64,000 nt of DNA from Ascaris suum. Its lineage: Eukaryota > Nematoda > Chromadorea > Rhabditida > Ascarididae. The stretch is taken from contig CM024180.1 of the NCBI GenBank assembly GCA_013433145.1, positions 3,313,001 to 3,377,000 on the forward strand, written 5' to 3'. A model generated the notes under the pieces. It did no database searches. It saw nothing but the letters and a program-made list of their open reading frames with translations, and was not told the DNA's origin. The translations under genes were made by a program, and so were the position numbers. Below are positions 1-13,500 of the stretch, piece after piece (positions within the stretch are counted from its first letter, which is position 1; each line of letters begins with the position of its first letter).

Positions 1-174
1 TACCCCCTCCTCAGTCCTTCCACTGTCCATGTGGTAACCATCTGTTCCTGAGAAGGCACCGAAGTGGTTTACGTAGACGACTTTCCCACTTTTGCAAACG
101 ACAAATCCCACATGTGCCAACAAAGAGAGCCATACAGCTTGAGCTTGAAGTTCTTGAGCTACTGCTACTTCGTC
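1..174 (-). CDS. possible partial exon, unidentified
   Basis: Reading leftwards, a frame stays open for 58 codons from a possible acceptor (GTCAG just above position 174) to the window edge, with no stop. It includes the peptides VWLSLLAHVGFVVCKSGKVV and YVNHFGAFSGTDGYHMDSG, whose composition looks protein-like. I do not recognise the family. The acceptor has a poor pyrimidine tract and the other end lies outside the window, so this is only a candidate. Confidence 0.28.
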
Positions 175-552
175 CTGACCTCGGTTATTAGTAAAGAATC
201 CTCAGCGATTTCGTAGATACTATAGCCCACAATGTAGTTAGGCGGAATCAATGAATGGAAGGTATCTTAGAGAAATGTAATATTCTTGCTCTTTCTAAAA
301 CATCTCTTAGAAAGCTATCCTAAAGCTTTCTCTTTATTCCCACTCTCTCTCCCCCCCCCCCCTCCTCCCCAACATTTCATTTATTTCACAAGTTCGTACC
401 TTCTATGTTCCACTCAGTTCCACTGCTCATATTAAATGCTCTTTTGCTTGTCGATTAAGCAGCTTAAATAAAGAAAATTATTGCTTATTTGTCTTCTTTT
501 CAACGACAATATTGCATATTGAGTTTTATTATGCAATTCTTTGCCCGTAAAG

Positions 553-843
553 GAAAACGAATTCACAATCGGTCGTTGGGTGTGGACATTAGTGGCACCT
601 CTTCTGCACAAAAATATACTAGATCGATGTCGTCATGTCACCGATGCTTTTGTTACGCTATTGCTTACAGCATCGGTTGCCGACCCATCTGTACCAAAAC
701 TCTTACTGATTACCAACCTTGGAAAGTTTCAAAAATTTGAAAACAAAAAAGTCCTTATGCATCCTGCAATGCTCAAGTTACAAAACACGGAAAACGTAAC
801 CCGAGGGGGGGGGGGGAAGGGGAGTGGGGGGAGATTTGCGTAA
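553..843 (+). CDS. possible C-terminal exon, weakly Gemin2-like
   Basis: An open plus-strand frame runs from a possible AAAG acceptor at 552 to TAA at 841-843. Its first part contains IGRWVWTLVAPLLHKNILDR and later VPKLLLITNLGKFQKF. The Arg-Trp-aromatic start followed by a Leu/Lys-rich helix and a VPxLxLL segment recalls the C-terminal end of the SMN partner Gemin2, which assembles Sm cores on snRNAs. That match is from memory and is weak. The last 25 or so codons cross a G-tract (about 805-815) and are probably not real coding sequence. No partner exon could be found, because the gene would extend off the left edge. Confidence 0.25.
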   Translation, partial: ENEFTIGRWVWTLVAPLLHKNILDRCRHVTDAFVTLLLTASVADPSVPKLLLITNLGKFQKFENKKVLMHPAMLKLQNTENVTRGGGGKGSGGRFA

Positions 844-3800
844 GCGATCGCGTCAACCAGAGTACTTCACGCATTCATCATTTGCCGGTAATTTATGAAA
901 CTACTTCGTCAGTGATTGGAGCTACAAACGCGCATATCGCGCCAACTTTCCTAAAACACTTCCTCACCTCCTTCAAGACTGATATCAATAAACTCCCTGG
1001 AAGGCTGCACATTAATTGTCCATGACTTTTCCGGACGTGGTGAACCAAGTCCGGAACATTTACAGCTTCCGGCGATAATAGGATATGGGGATAATACCGT
1101 CCATATTCCACAGGCTTCGCTTCAACAAATTGTAATTTGAAATAATTTTAAGCGTATATGGAGAGGCACAAAGACTGCCAGTTGCTTATCGCGAAATAAT
1201 ATGCCCTCTAAGCGGTCGCACTATCTAAATAATAACTTCTCTTAACTGACGCTTCCATACGTACCACCTCGACGTTCTACAGAACCATGACACCACCTTC
1301 TTCAGGTGCACACGCTATCATAAATTCTGCTTCAGAGGAGGTGTGATACGTAAATTCAGTCACCGCACATGAGGGGAAACGTTCATTTATAATTGGCACG
1401 ATTTCGCAATCTTCAACGCAACGCGGAAATTCAAGGAAAACATGATAAAAGTACAAGAGACACGCCACATTCCCCTCACGACCGCACAAAAACTGCAGTT
1501 CAAGTACGAATGTTTACTGCACAATATCACATTACAGAAAAGTCGGAGGTTTCCCGTTTCCTTACAAGCACTGATCAGGGAATTTGAATCTATTCAAGCC
1601 CTTCTTACTGAATGCCGATCTCTGTGGACTTGAGTCGGACCCCACTCGAAGTCACCACATGTAGGCCAATTACCAGCTGGTATTTGCAACAAGCATTTAA
1701 CTAATTTGAAGTGGACCCACAGTTTTCGTTATTTACCGCGCAGAGGTTTTGCTTTATATACAGTAACGGGAAGAATTCAAATTCCCTGAATAACGTTCAG
1801 AAATTTCCAAACGTCCCACCTCTAGAGATGTGCTAGTGTTCGGGATTCAGCACCAACCCCCTCTCCCACCCCGTTCGCTCCCCCAAGCTCTACTACTGAC
1901 CAGTCGGACATAAACAAGTTCAAATGAATCACTATCTCTGGCTCATTTGAACCGATCAGTTTACAGGAAAGCGCATTACTAGGCGCGCTGCCGTAGTTTT
2001 CGGATTTTTGAGGTCCATTTTTTCGGACTTCCTTCTGCCCGTTGCACAAAAAACACATTGCCTTTTGCTTTACGTGCTTGATCCATCGTTAACACGGTCG
2101 GAATGCAGCGCGAAGACCATTTCACCACACGTTTCAAACTTGTCGATTCTTACTGGTCTTTGCGAAAGACCAGTTGACATACGCTATTGTGCTCGAGGTG
2201 GAGGGGAAGAACTGCACAAGGGCTTGGATCGCGACCACATTTAACCGACCGTCTTTCCCGCCAAGGTTTTCTTTTACCGTTAGACAACCGGATGAATTAA
2301 AACGACGCTGCAGCATTCCAAGAGCAACCAAAACGGAACGCCCGGGAACGGGTGGAGTCTGACCGATGAACACAACAGAGATCGGCTAAACTATGCATCA
2401 GCCCAGGAAGGATAAGACGTGATCGTCCAGCCGGGTGGTTTAATCCGTGTGGACCCTTCTCCCTATGGGTGTCAGTTGAATCCACTCTCGATCCGACCCG
2501 CAATAATGGCCGTGACAATAAGTAGATTTAACCCGGGCCAAAGGGCAGAAGTGGACCACAAAAGCAATCCGTTAAATGATCGAGAAGGCCACGGGAGTGT
2601 AATATGTTGCAAAGGGAACAAGCACGCTATACTACGTAACACAACAGAGATGAGGTGGTGGAAACCCACAAATGACGAATGAGATGTGATAAAAGTACAC
2701 TGTAGAAACAACGGAAGTTCGAAGCGGCATCTCTGGGGATGTCGCCGCGTGAAGTACTTCACCCGCCGAAGCGAGACTTCAGGATGTCAGTCGTCGACTC
2801 TCAACGGTTCAAAGCTTCGCAATGCCACATGAGGCAGGGCTATCAGTGGATTCCATACAGACCTTACTTGTATCGCTGAGAAAAGAACCTAGGGCGCCGG
2901 AAGAATAAGAGGAAAGTGGCCAAGGCATGAGAACGAACTTCAGACCGAATGGAGCTGCTTCGGAAGGAAGACATAGCAGGAAGAGCTCAAAGGAGAAAAT
3001 CATGCAACCAGGCTGGGCATACGCTCTTCGGCCAGTCTCCTCCACTCTTCACCTCAAGCCGTTCGAGCAAATTTCATCCAGCGCGATGCTATGATCTGAG
3101 CAGTGCTTAGTTCTTAAGCAGTCGGCTGCTTTTCAGCAAAAATTTCCTTTCACTGTTATGTCGCGGCAGTGAGCTTTATGCAGCTAGTACCCAAGCAGCA
3201 CATACCCTATAAAAAGAGACCTGAAGCAGAAGAGACAAGTAAGTGTGGTGTGTAACACCTAATTCTTTGTGCTCACGAAAGAAACGAAATTTACCGCGGG
3301 CAAACAAATGCGAAGCATGTTGAATGTAAAAGAGAGCCGAAGCAGCTATATAATGGCGCCAAATTGAACTTCCTCGTTCACCCGTTATCACTAAGCATCC
3401 AAAGTACATTTAAAGGTAAACATGCAAATTGAATTGCTTCAGGTAATTCTTGATGTTTTCACATATGTCGTTGTAATTCCTCGGCAAGACTAGAGAACTT
3501 CTAACCCACGCAAATGAAATGGGACCTCGCAAACCACTATTCTTTATTCTCATACGGCATGATGCCTTCAATTTAACGCATATGTGGCCATCTCGCACTT
3601 CCTCCATGTGGCAAATTCGGTTTCTTTGCCCGAGAACGACCAGAACCTCGGTTAACTAGAGCCTTCAACAAGCATCACTGCATTTAGCAGATTACAGCTT
3701 TAGGCTAACGACGACCGACACGGCTAAAACTCACGAACCTACCTGAAGCAACAAGGAATTTCATCTCGCACAAGCTGATCGCTGGGTCTTCTAAGTTTGG

Positions 3801-6800
3801 AGAAAATGAAGGCACTCATCAAGGCGATCTACCCGTTAACTTGTCAGGGATGCTCAAACCAGTATGTACGACTTCACAGCTTTGAAGGAAGTCCTGTAAA
3901 GTGTCACGTCTCGTACACTAGGAACCGTCAACACGAAACAGAGGCGGGGTTGCATGTTTCAAAGGAAAACAAAATCTGGAAGCTTGGTCGTACTCGCAGG
4001 TCCGAAGAGGAACGTTTTCAACGCTGTAACTGGAATTTATTCAGTGCTCAAAAGCTTCTGGAAAATGTCAAACCACCGCTACTTTTGACGAGTTCAGAGC
4101 GAAAACCTTGCTGCTCCTTTGCCCCCTCCCTCGACGCCCCTCCCCCACCTCTGCCGTATCACCACAGCCGTAGCCACTAAATATGATTGCAAAAACATGA
4201 CATTGTCCTTAATTTGTGAAATAAAGTGACACCTAGAAATGATCGAGTTTTCTGAACAGCGATGATATTCTAGCCTTAGCCACCTTTGCATCCAATCTAC
4301 CGTCCTGTTGCTTTCTGACCCCTCGTTCGAGCCTCCTCTGCTTCTGAATTGTCCGGATAATATGAGGCTTTATATGCATCTTTAAATACGACAATAAAAC
4401 GCTCTTGCAGCACATAGCAACAGTGTGGAAAACTGGAAGAAGAATACGCACAAAATGCAAAAGCAAATCGAGTAATATTGCACAGCGTCAATGAATACAA
4501 TCACCTCAACCTCAACAATAAATCCCCACCTGAAATTATTTAATTCGCCGCTTAATTGTTACTCATGAAGACCACTCCTTTTTACTTGAATCTTCACACT
4601 TCAGTTGACATCACTTAATGAAACCTTTTTACTTTTTTATCTTTACCCGTGAAATTCGAAGGTTCTATCTTGCATCTCGAATAGACTCCAGTGGAATATT
4701 TACGATGTTCTGACCATTTTATTATGCTGCTCGACCTAATCTACACTTAATGCCTTCCTATGTGTTCTACTTCCATAAATTCAGCTAGAAACACATACGA
4801 ATGAACGTCTTTCTCCCATCAAATTTTGGGATGCTTTACGACCTTTACCCAAATGCTTTCTCTTTTTGCCGGATTTTAGGGTTCACTGGTCGGCAAGTCG
4901 CAGATGTGACTTTTCATTTCCATTACGCCAAAACTCGATAATCACAGAAACACCGTGGCAACATTTACATGTTGTGGCGACTAAAGCAATATGCCATATA
5001 AAGCAAAAGGTTGAAAAAATGCACACTAGAAGTTCGCATAAGCACAGGACTGATGAAGCCAACGCCCCTCTTCCATCCACGGTTCAAAAAGGGAGCTTAT
5101 ATGTGTGTTGATGTGGAGAGAGGGGCGGAGGGGGGGGGTGAACACTATGCTAGATGGTAACGGGAAAAATCCGTACACGCGGACGAATGCAAATCAAAAC
5201 AGGTGATACTCCGTGACAAGCTTGACGTATCAAACCCCCTGTTCATGTATATAAAATAATTTTAAAAAACAACTACAGATGCGATATCACGGACTGCCTA
5301 TTTATAACACCTTTACAAGGTGTACCCTCCACCCAAATGCGCTAATGCTTCATACGGAATTTTGAGCAGGTAAAAGACATAAAACAAGATTGCAAGTCGA
5401 GAGGACTAGACACCTGTTTACAAATATTTACAATTACTAAAAATACTGTGGATTTTGTAGGATATATTGTGGACTTTCTTAAGGAGGAGCTGAGCACCAC
5501 TCCGGAATATAGTGGTGATAGATGATAAAAATGCATCCATTATACCACTAACGTAAGATTTCCAGCTAATGTCTATGTGGAACGCATTAAAATATTTCAC
5601 AAACAAAGAGCTTCAATGAGAGAGTTGGAGGGTGGAAGGTGAGGAACGAGGGATTGGGATGGTAGCGGGGGGAGTATCATGGCGACTCGGCTCCCCTTTA
5701 AAAATTCTTCGAAGAATGTGCGCAGAGAACAACTCCTCCACCAAATTGAGAGTTTCCGGCAACTCCCTCATGCTAAGACTAGCATTCCGATTATATAAAA
5801 TGGAATTGAAAAACTCAACTGCTTCATATACAGTTAAGTGTGACATCTATACAATTTAACTAGATAATAATTTCCAGTATTATTTATTGACATAAAGGTA
5901 CAAAAATGACGCCGATGCCCGACAAGTTTTACCTAACATTCAGAGCGCCCTGTAAACTTTACATTCCCATATAATGATGTCGTGATGATAATATGAAACA
6001 CTGCAGTTGCTGAAACAGAGGTCCTATATCCCATGCTCAAAGAACCTAAAGTTACACAAATCCTCTCCCATATTGCACTACTCTGAAGGTTGCACAACAT
6101 AAGCACCTCAGGTCTCGTTTCATGTCCATTCTGCATCCCACACAACAACTACACTTCCGTGAAAATGCACCACAAAACTAAGGTCACAGCGTCAAATAAA
6201 GGGCTATCCAGTAATACCGGGCCGGCAAAACAGTTAACTAGTAAAAGGGCGCTTAACCAGCAGCAGGGAGTTATATATAGAATTGCCTAGCACTGGACTG
6301 CGCCACTGAAAGTTACCCAATAATAGCGAGCTGCATAATAATGGTTACAGGGTTGCATGTAGTGCTATTGAAGTATAAGGGCATCAGTATCGTTTTGTGG
6401 TGTCCTAAATGTGCCAAGGACGTCTTTCACAAACATACAAATGGATTGTTAGCCTGCGGCAATTCGAAGCAACAACACAATCCGCCAGCATATCCTAACA
6501 AAACATACACTTAAAAATACCCTTAAAATTATCAAACAAAGTCTGTAAAAAAAGAAAAACATAAAATGCCCATCACCGAAGATTGGCAAAATATCGCCTT
6601 ACTAAAACATAGAAAATGACCTAATACGAGCCGTTGCTTATTTTCAGATTTATTGGGGGTGGGGGAAGTGTAAGAGGTGAATTAATCAGATCTCAGTTGT
6701 GGCAGCAAAAGAATGAAATATAAATAAGCATTGCTAGCAGTTCGAACAAATCTCACATTGTTGCCGACCTCAGTCATTTCCAAGATTTCCAACCTATAGT

Positions 6801-7776
6801 TGAATGAATTAAAAAGATATGCAGTAATAATTTAATCAAAGCAGAAAGAAATGAATTGCACTAACACAATGAAAATACTCGAAAATAAACGTTAATTCAA
6901 GAGCTGACAATGCAGTGCTTCTATCGGTGTTCAACTGAAAAACTACATAGATCAAAAAAATAAAACGAAAAATCTTTTAACTGATATCAAAGACAGTATT
7001 CATAAATTAGGCACTCATCCTATCGTCTCTTCAAATTTCTTAAAAATACAAACTAAAGCTTCGAAATTTGTAAGGCTGTAAATACTGTCATCAGAAGTAG
7101 GCACACATAGGTGATCTCCTCTAATTTCTAAGGGAAGGTAATGAGTAGTTATACTTTCATAACTTGTGGTCTTAAGGTAAAAGCGATGATTCATTGAAAT
7201 TAGAGAAAGAGGTCTCTTCTCAGCATGGCAGAACACATTACAGTTTCTTTGATGGAACCGGAAGTTCTATTCCTAAGAGAAACATAATAAGAAAGAAGTT
7301 CATTAATGCAAGTTAAATTCATTTTAATGGAGAAACGACCTTTCTGCAAGGCGAATTGTTTAATAAATTACTTAGCGCGCATTTCTAAGAAGGGAATTAT
7401 GACTTAAATTACATACATTTGAGATTTGTTTAAATGTGAATGAAAACTTCGAACACACTTCTGCACTGATGCAATGAAGAGACTTGAAAAATGCTTCAGA
7501 CCATACTCATCGATCCTTTCCCTCTTTTTCTTTTCAGTTCACAACTGGAGGAGTTACTCAAATTCAGCTGAAATTTTCCAATTTCTTCACTCAAAAGGCA
7601 AAAAAATCCACCTGAAAATTTTTTCATTTTGGGTTTTCACCACTCATTTTTTCTTCGCCTGGTATACCGGAAGTGGGAAATCGTTGATGCATTAATGCTA
7701 CTTCATTGTCCCTCAAGCACAGAAAACTCATCTCATCGATGTTAATTGAAGTGTGTTTCAGAAAGGACGACTAGTT
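844..7776. other. region without a supportable gene
   Basis: No exon with both a good acceptor and donor and a recognisable product was found here. The first 3.4 kb is richer in GC than the rest and has several short open frames on both strands (for example 1442-1633 plus and 893-1111 minus). They overlap each other, lack splice context and match nothing I know. The rest is A/C-rich sequence of intron or intergenic type with homopolymer runs. Confidence 0.5.
2152..2174. repeat. perfect 10-bp hairpin, 3-base loop
   Basis: The sequence ACTGGTCTTT, loop GCG, then AAAGACCAGT forms a perfect inverted repeat. It lies in a gene-free stretch and has no U-tail that would suggest a small-RNA terminator. 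Confidence 0.75.
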
Positions 7777-8029
7777 CTAGTTGGAATCGACAATTGTTTC
7801 GAGCGATGTGTTGCCACTGGAAATCGATGAAGAGATTGACTCCGAACGAACTCCACTTGTCTCCTCGGGGATTGCATAGAGTGGCGAGCTGAGGAATGAG
7901 TGCGGTAACGAATTCCTCCTCAGTGGAGGTGTCAAGTTGGGTGCCGAATGGCATCGACGAACACTTCCCGAGACGACCGCTCTTGTACCCGCGCCTCGTA
8001 ATATTGCCCCATCTGCTCCACTGCGAGAA
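7777..8029 (-). CDS. terminal coding exon, Ser-rich C-terminal tail, unidentified
   Basis: This is a clean last exon on the minus strand. A TTTGCAG acceptor ends at 8030, one base completes the preceding codon, and 83 codons then run to TAG at 7777-7779. The peptide has no obvious domain. It is basic and serine-rich and includes SVRRCHSAPNLTPPLRRNSL followed later by SESISSSISSGNTSLETIV. RRxS and RRCHSxP-like sites suggest a phosphorylated, disordered cytoplasmic tail, as seen at the end of many channels and scaffolds; that is inference. The exon needs a preceding exon ending with two spare bases. I could not join it securely to the exons at 9.1 kb or 10.6 kb, so it may belong to the gene at 10.6-15.1 kb or to a separate gene. 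Confidence 0.55.
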
Positions 8030-9054
8030 CTGCAAACAATGTACTTCAAGCTAATGACGATTACTTTCGCTTTCATTTATGGCATTGGAGTTTTTGCAAA
8101 GGAGTTATTATATAATCGAGAAAAGAAGTCTAACAGCTGAAAAGTTTTGACCAGAAAAAAGACCGAGGAGCCGTTTCGGGAGTAGAGGGATTCTACATGG
8201 AAATGGATCTTCGCCTGAGGCTATATTTTGCAGTTATTTTGCTATCCCAGCATTAGCTTTAGACGGCTTCACAAGAGCACCTGTCCGCTTTTGCAAAATT
8301 CCAAATGCTTTGGGAACTTCGTCAAAAATTATTTCATTTCAGAATGCCCATCTCTAATACTGCAGTGCTAGTAGCTATCAAATGTTTTGGGAGGAGAGAA
8401 ATAATATTCCCCATGGGGAAATGAGACGGAATAATTCGCTTCAACAAAACTGGTAACAAAGCTGATTACAATAGAACACATAAATTCCCATACCAAACAA
8501 TTCGAAGAGTTCCACAGCTTCCCCAGACTTTTTTGATAAAAAAATCAAACAGACGCGCATTACAGCCGATAAAACTTTCTCAGGAGAAGTGCGGAAGTTC
8601 TTCTCGAGACAACATAACCATAAACACTCTCATGTTTGCAAATTATTTCACACATGGGAAATGTGCACACCTCAACCGGTTACTTCAATGATGGCAACTA
8701 ATATGTCTGTCCCTGCCCATTCTCTTCGTCGAGATTAGCCATATACCTACTAAAGAGTCTCCCAATTTCTCCCGCAACCTTTACAACTAACATAAGAATC
8801 TGTACTTCAGCTACAACGAGACCAGCGGAATAAAAAAAATGGTGTTTATCTATCACTATTCCTTAAGGAGAGCAACCATCACATCCAAAGCGATTCTAAT
8901 TTGCGCCACAAAAAATCTACGAGAAAAAGCGTAATAAAGGAGAAGAGACCAGCTGGTTAGTAACAATACAACAACCAGCAGTTCGGTAATGCCAACAGTC
9001 ATACAAAAGAAAAATTCTTCACCTAGGGATCCTTCTTGAACGCTGTGAAGCAAC

Positions 9055-9171
9055 CTGCACGGCTGGATTAACGAAAGCCCACTGCGAGGAACCGAGTGGT
9101 CTGTATCGACGATGCCAATTCCTCACCACCACCACGTTACTCAGTGAACGGACTGCCGACTGAGTGAAAAA
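9055..9171 (-). CDS. two small candidate exons
   Basis: Minus strand. Exon 9127-9171 follows ATTGCAG and ends before GTGAGG, giving FFTQSAVRSLSNVVV in phase 0. Exon 9055-9081 follows CTCGCAG and ends before GTTGCT, giving WAFVNPAVQ. The intron between them would be only 45 bases, short but possible in nematodes. The phase matches the end of the exon at 10555-10654, so these may continue the gene upstream. Exons this short arise by chance, so support is limited. Confidence 0.3.
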
Positions 9172-10554
9172 CTGCAATTACAGCAAATATGTGTACACTA
9201 CATTCAACTCACCGAACTAAATTACCCTTCCCTTAAACCAAATTGGAAAAATTCTTTACTGCAGTAAAATATAAGCATGATATAGCAGTATAACTAGAGG
9301 GAAACATGGTGAAATAGACCGGATCTTGAAAAATTAATTGGCATAAGGTAATAAATTGGATGGCCCGGCAACATGCACAGTGATAGGTTCAAATCTGCTA
9401 ATCTGCCAACAATTTTCACGCCCACTCACACGCATAACACCTTATAGAAGATGCTCTACCCAAGACGATTGCTATGGATTATCACCGAGACGACTTTAGA
9501 ATACCATTCAAAATCAAAAATCCCCCCACTCCAAAATCATGGATCCCTCCCTTTTCTTAACTATCCTTAATTGCATCTTTTCATGTATCAGAAACCCCCG
9601 TAATATCTAGCTCAAAATTCTCGGAAATCTAAAACCCCGGGGGCATACTCGAGGTTCTCGCTTATCCCTCTCTCGAAAAAATATTTCAAAAAGTGGAAGA
9701 AACTAACGGTTGAATCAGAGTCATCGCCACAACTCTTTCGAGGTGATCGAAAGACGAATAATATCACCCATATTGGCATCAAAAACGATATCAACTCATA
9801 AGGCACTTTCACAATTGTATACCGCACTTGGTCGTGCCGCTGAAATTATACGAATTACACACAAAAACTCAACCTCAAATTCTTTAGCGAAAGTTTTACG
9901 TTACGACTTAAAGCACAGAATATGTTAGTGATCGACTTTAGAGACTGTACAACCTTTAGGTCTCATTTCTGATAAACAATGAATGGAGATATTTCTGAAG
10001 AACTTGCTGGTGAATCTATTATCAAAAAAAAAAAAAAACTAACAAACAAACAGAAAAAAACGGGGCATGTCAAGCAGTACGACGAAGCGTACGCTGTTGC
10101 ATTCATAAGTGGCCCATAAATAATAAAAACTGCATAACGACATAAACCGACGCTCCCATAAAAGATCGTTTTTATGTACGTTTTGTTCAATATGGCAGAT
10201 ACGGCAGATTCGTTGAAACTTGACGTCAAAAGAAATTTGAGTCAAAATTCGTAACGCAACAGTCTATACCCGCCTAATTTCACAACGCTGAGCACCTTCA
10301 GTGTTTCTGGAGTGCGAGCTACCTGGCAGGTAAACTTTTGCAAATGTCCACACGCACAAGTGTGACATTAGCATAAATTTACATTTGCGACGAACATGAA
10401 AATAGAGAAATTACCTAAGGGGGTCGTATCAAAACTCCGGATTCGGGATTTTCATTTCTAGAAGCCTGAATGAAAATCAAAAATCCGCTATTCTCGAGAA
10501 AAACAAATAAACGTATAAAGAATTACCAACAAGGAAACGGAAATAAAAACTAAC

Positions 10555-13500
10555 AAAAACGGCATTGCATCCTTCCTCTTCGCTGGCCAATAGGTAAAGA
10601 GTTATATGGTAGCCGAGATCCACCAGTGTTGACGTCTCAAATGCCCACAGGAGACTGAAATATAATCAACTCTTACTCCACTTCTTCGGCATTAAAACCT
10701 TCATGTTGTACAATAAAAATCTTCATAATGTTGTATACATTTTATAACCACTATAACCCGTAGCGAATGTATTACGCACAGTGCACTCACAGCTTGTACC
10801 ACATGCTAATGTGTAACAATTTATCTGTGCCACCATAATTTGCACTACGCAAAAACGATTTACCTATGCCACCATTATAATTTAATTTTCAACCTGCACG
10901 TTGAACACTTCATCAGCATCAATGCACACCCAATGATCGCTTAACAATACGAGGACACTGTCAATTAATGTACCCAATGATCGGTTCGACAGCGCCAACA
11001 CAATGCATAATCCTACTTCATAATGATGAGCTACAGGAGAGATGTAAACGTTCAACCCCCCTCCCCCACCCCAACCTCGCTTTCAAGAATCGCAAATGCA
11101 TAGGAAAGAAATAAAATTTGCACATGAACAAGTTTTTTTATCGGATTGCTTCCTTTGCCTCAGCCTGGAAACACTTCCTGTTAGCTGGCGAATGCAACCT
11201 TCTCTCTCGTTCCCAAATTCCCTTTCTTTCTCAAAAAAAAACTCGCTATACCTTTACCTGTCGCAGAAAAAAATATCCTTTAAGTTTTAGCATTATCCTC
11301 TTTAATTCGGAATCCGTGTAGAAAAAGACTTTAAACATGATGCACTTTGCCGGCAACAACTTTATTGAACTTGCACCGTGCAAAAAACTTGTATTCCGAA
11401 ATGGCTTTTGACGAAGACGTAATGAAGAGAGATGAAAAATAATCCTGCTGGCAACACGACCAACATGTTATGGGCTAACGCTTAATAAAAGATAAAGCAA
11501 ATTACCTGTAATGAATTATAATCGACAAAAGTGACAAAAGAAAAGAAGAGCACTCACCTATACAGCTGGCACTTATGACCGCGACGAGTGCTCTCGCTAG
11601 GCGAAACTCTATTCAAACGATGAATAATTACAATAAACGATATCACTATCATTTGCACGGTGACCACATTACCCGCTGATAACCAAATCCAATATGGCGC
11701 TGCAACATTTGATTTCGATTAGACAGCACATCCCAAATTACAGAAATCATGGAAACGCTTCAAGCAATTCGATACCGCTCACTTTACCGCTCACTCCAAT
11801 GCATCGTTCTGTTAGCGAGTTATCGTAGTCATTTTGATTGCAACAACTTGTACGATTGCACAGAACCTCGCCTTCATTAAATATGCAAGAGGAAAGATGA
11901 GAAAGATAGAATTATTCGAACCTGACACTACAGTAGGTAACTGTGGACAATGACTATCTCGTTTCCCCTTTTGAACTCAAATTTATATTAACCATCGAAC
12001 CATATACTGCTGTTAGAATTTGCGATGGCTTCATCTGCAGTTGAACTCTCTTTTTGCTCTTCGAAATATGATTTACTCTGCTGATACTACTCATCAAAGC
12101 AGTCAACGATACATCTTATTCACATATCTTTCAAATATATCCGCCCTTTTACGATTGCACTACCGAGGTCCTCTATCTTAGTGACGAAATGCTTGAAAGC
12201 GTGAGGATGCACCTCACCGATTGGCAACCTCCACCATTCGATCGGTTCACTGTCGAAACTGAGCGGTTAAAAATCCCCCGTCGAACCAACACAATATGTT
12301 AGCATAATTTTACTACACACCCGAATGCTCTATGAAGTGTTCCCATGCACCAACATTTCTAAACCTCCACTTCAAGAAACACTCCAAAGGGCAGACTTGC
12401 AGAAGTGTCTTGTACAGGTTGAATGACTGAAAGAACACCAACCATGACAATCTCTCCAAGGTTCCATTGCAAACACGAGTCCAGTATAAACGAGTACCGT
12501 AAAATACATTAACATCACAGCCAATCCAGATAGCGACAGTCTGGAAGTAGACAATAAATGGAGGCATTCTTTATAGCACATTTGCTGCATTTCTCACTTT
12601 TGTTGGAAAAAAACTGGTGCCACCACTCAAAAAATGCTCTGAAATTCAAATAGTATGAGTTTCCAATGATAAATGACAGTGCCAACCAGACTGATAATGA
12701 TAATAAGAGGTCGATAATTTTAAAATAAGATTCATTACTATTACCAGTAATATTACTGTTACTTTAAGTGCTAAAGTTTATATCAGCCTTTTTATTAACG
12801 ACAAGAGTAAAAATAACATCACTGCTCACCTCCTGTTATCAACAACAGTGATAACTTTCTTTAATGATAACATAATCATAGCAGACAATCAAATATAAAA
12901 AACACTTAAAGAGCAAATGACCTTGGCACTTCACTTTTGAGGTACTTCTGCGTTCCCATTTCGAACAGCGAAGAACGGCCCTAACCTTCAAAATATTGTA
13001 CCCTCCAATGCAGCGTCCTATAGGACTATAAACCCGCTTTTAAGATCGGATCATCAAATTAAAGAAAAACTGTCGAAGTAACTGACAAGATTAAAAGAAA
13101 GACAGCCCTGTTCCAACCTCGTAATAGAAATAAAGACTCTCTTAGGCACGGAAATGCCCTCTGCATGTTACTTTGAAAAATTTTCAGTACGCAGAGGGGC
13201 CGGCATATTGAAAATATACTTCTCCCATTTCCTTTCTCTATTTCATATCAATTCTTTCACTTCTGAAACTCGACTGCGCTTTCCGTGTTGAGCTCGCTCA
13301 TTGGCATGCGATGAGGGGGTTTCAGAGGAGAGGACGGAGACAAGCTCATCTACGACTTAAGCAAATGCTTCAAGGCAGCTTCCAAAGAGCAACTTCACTG
13401 TAGGATTATTCAAGCAAAGACAAGTAGCTTTAAGAATTTCACGTCTTCCCACGAATTACAGCAAAACTTTCAACCAATTTTCCTTCTCTCTCATCATTTG

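Noticed and set aside
3797..4180. 127-codon plus-strand open frame
   Set aside because: No splice context, low-quality composition with a proline run from a simple C-tract at the end, and no recognisable motif.
9316..9400. Possible tRNA (GGTTCAAATC T-loop-like string)
   Set aside because: The flanking bases do not pair as a T stem and no acceptor stem can be formed.
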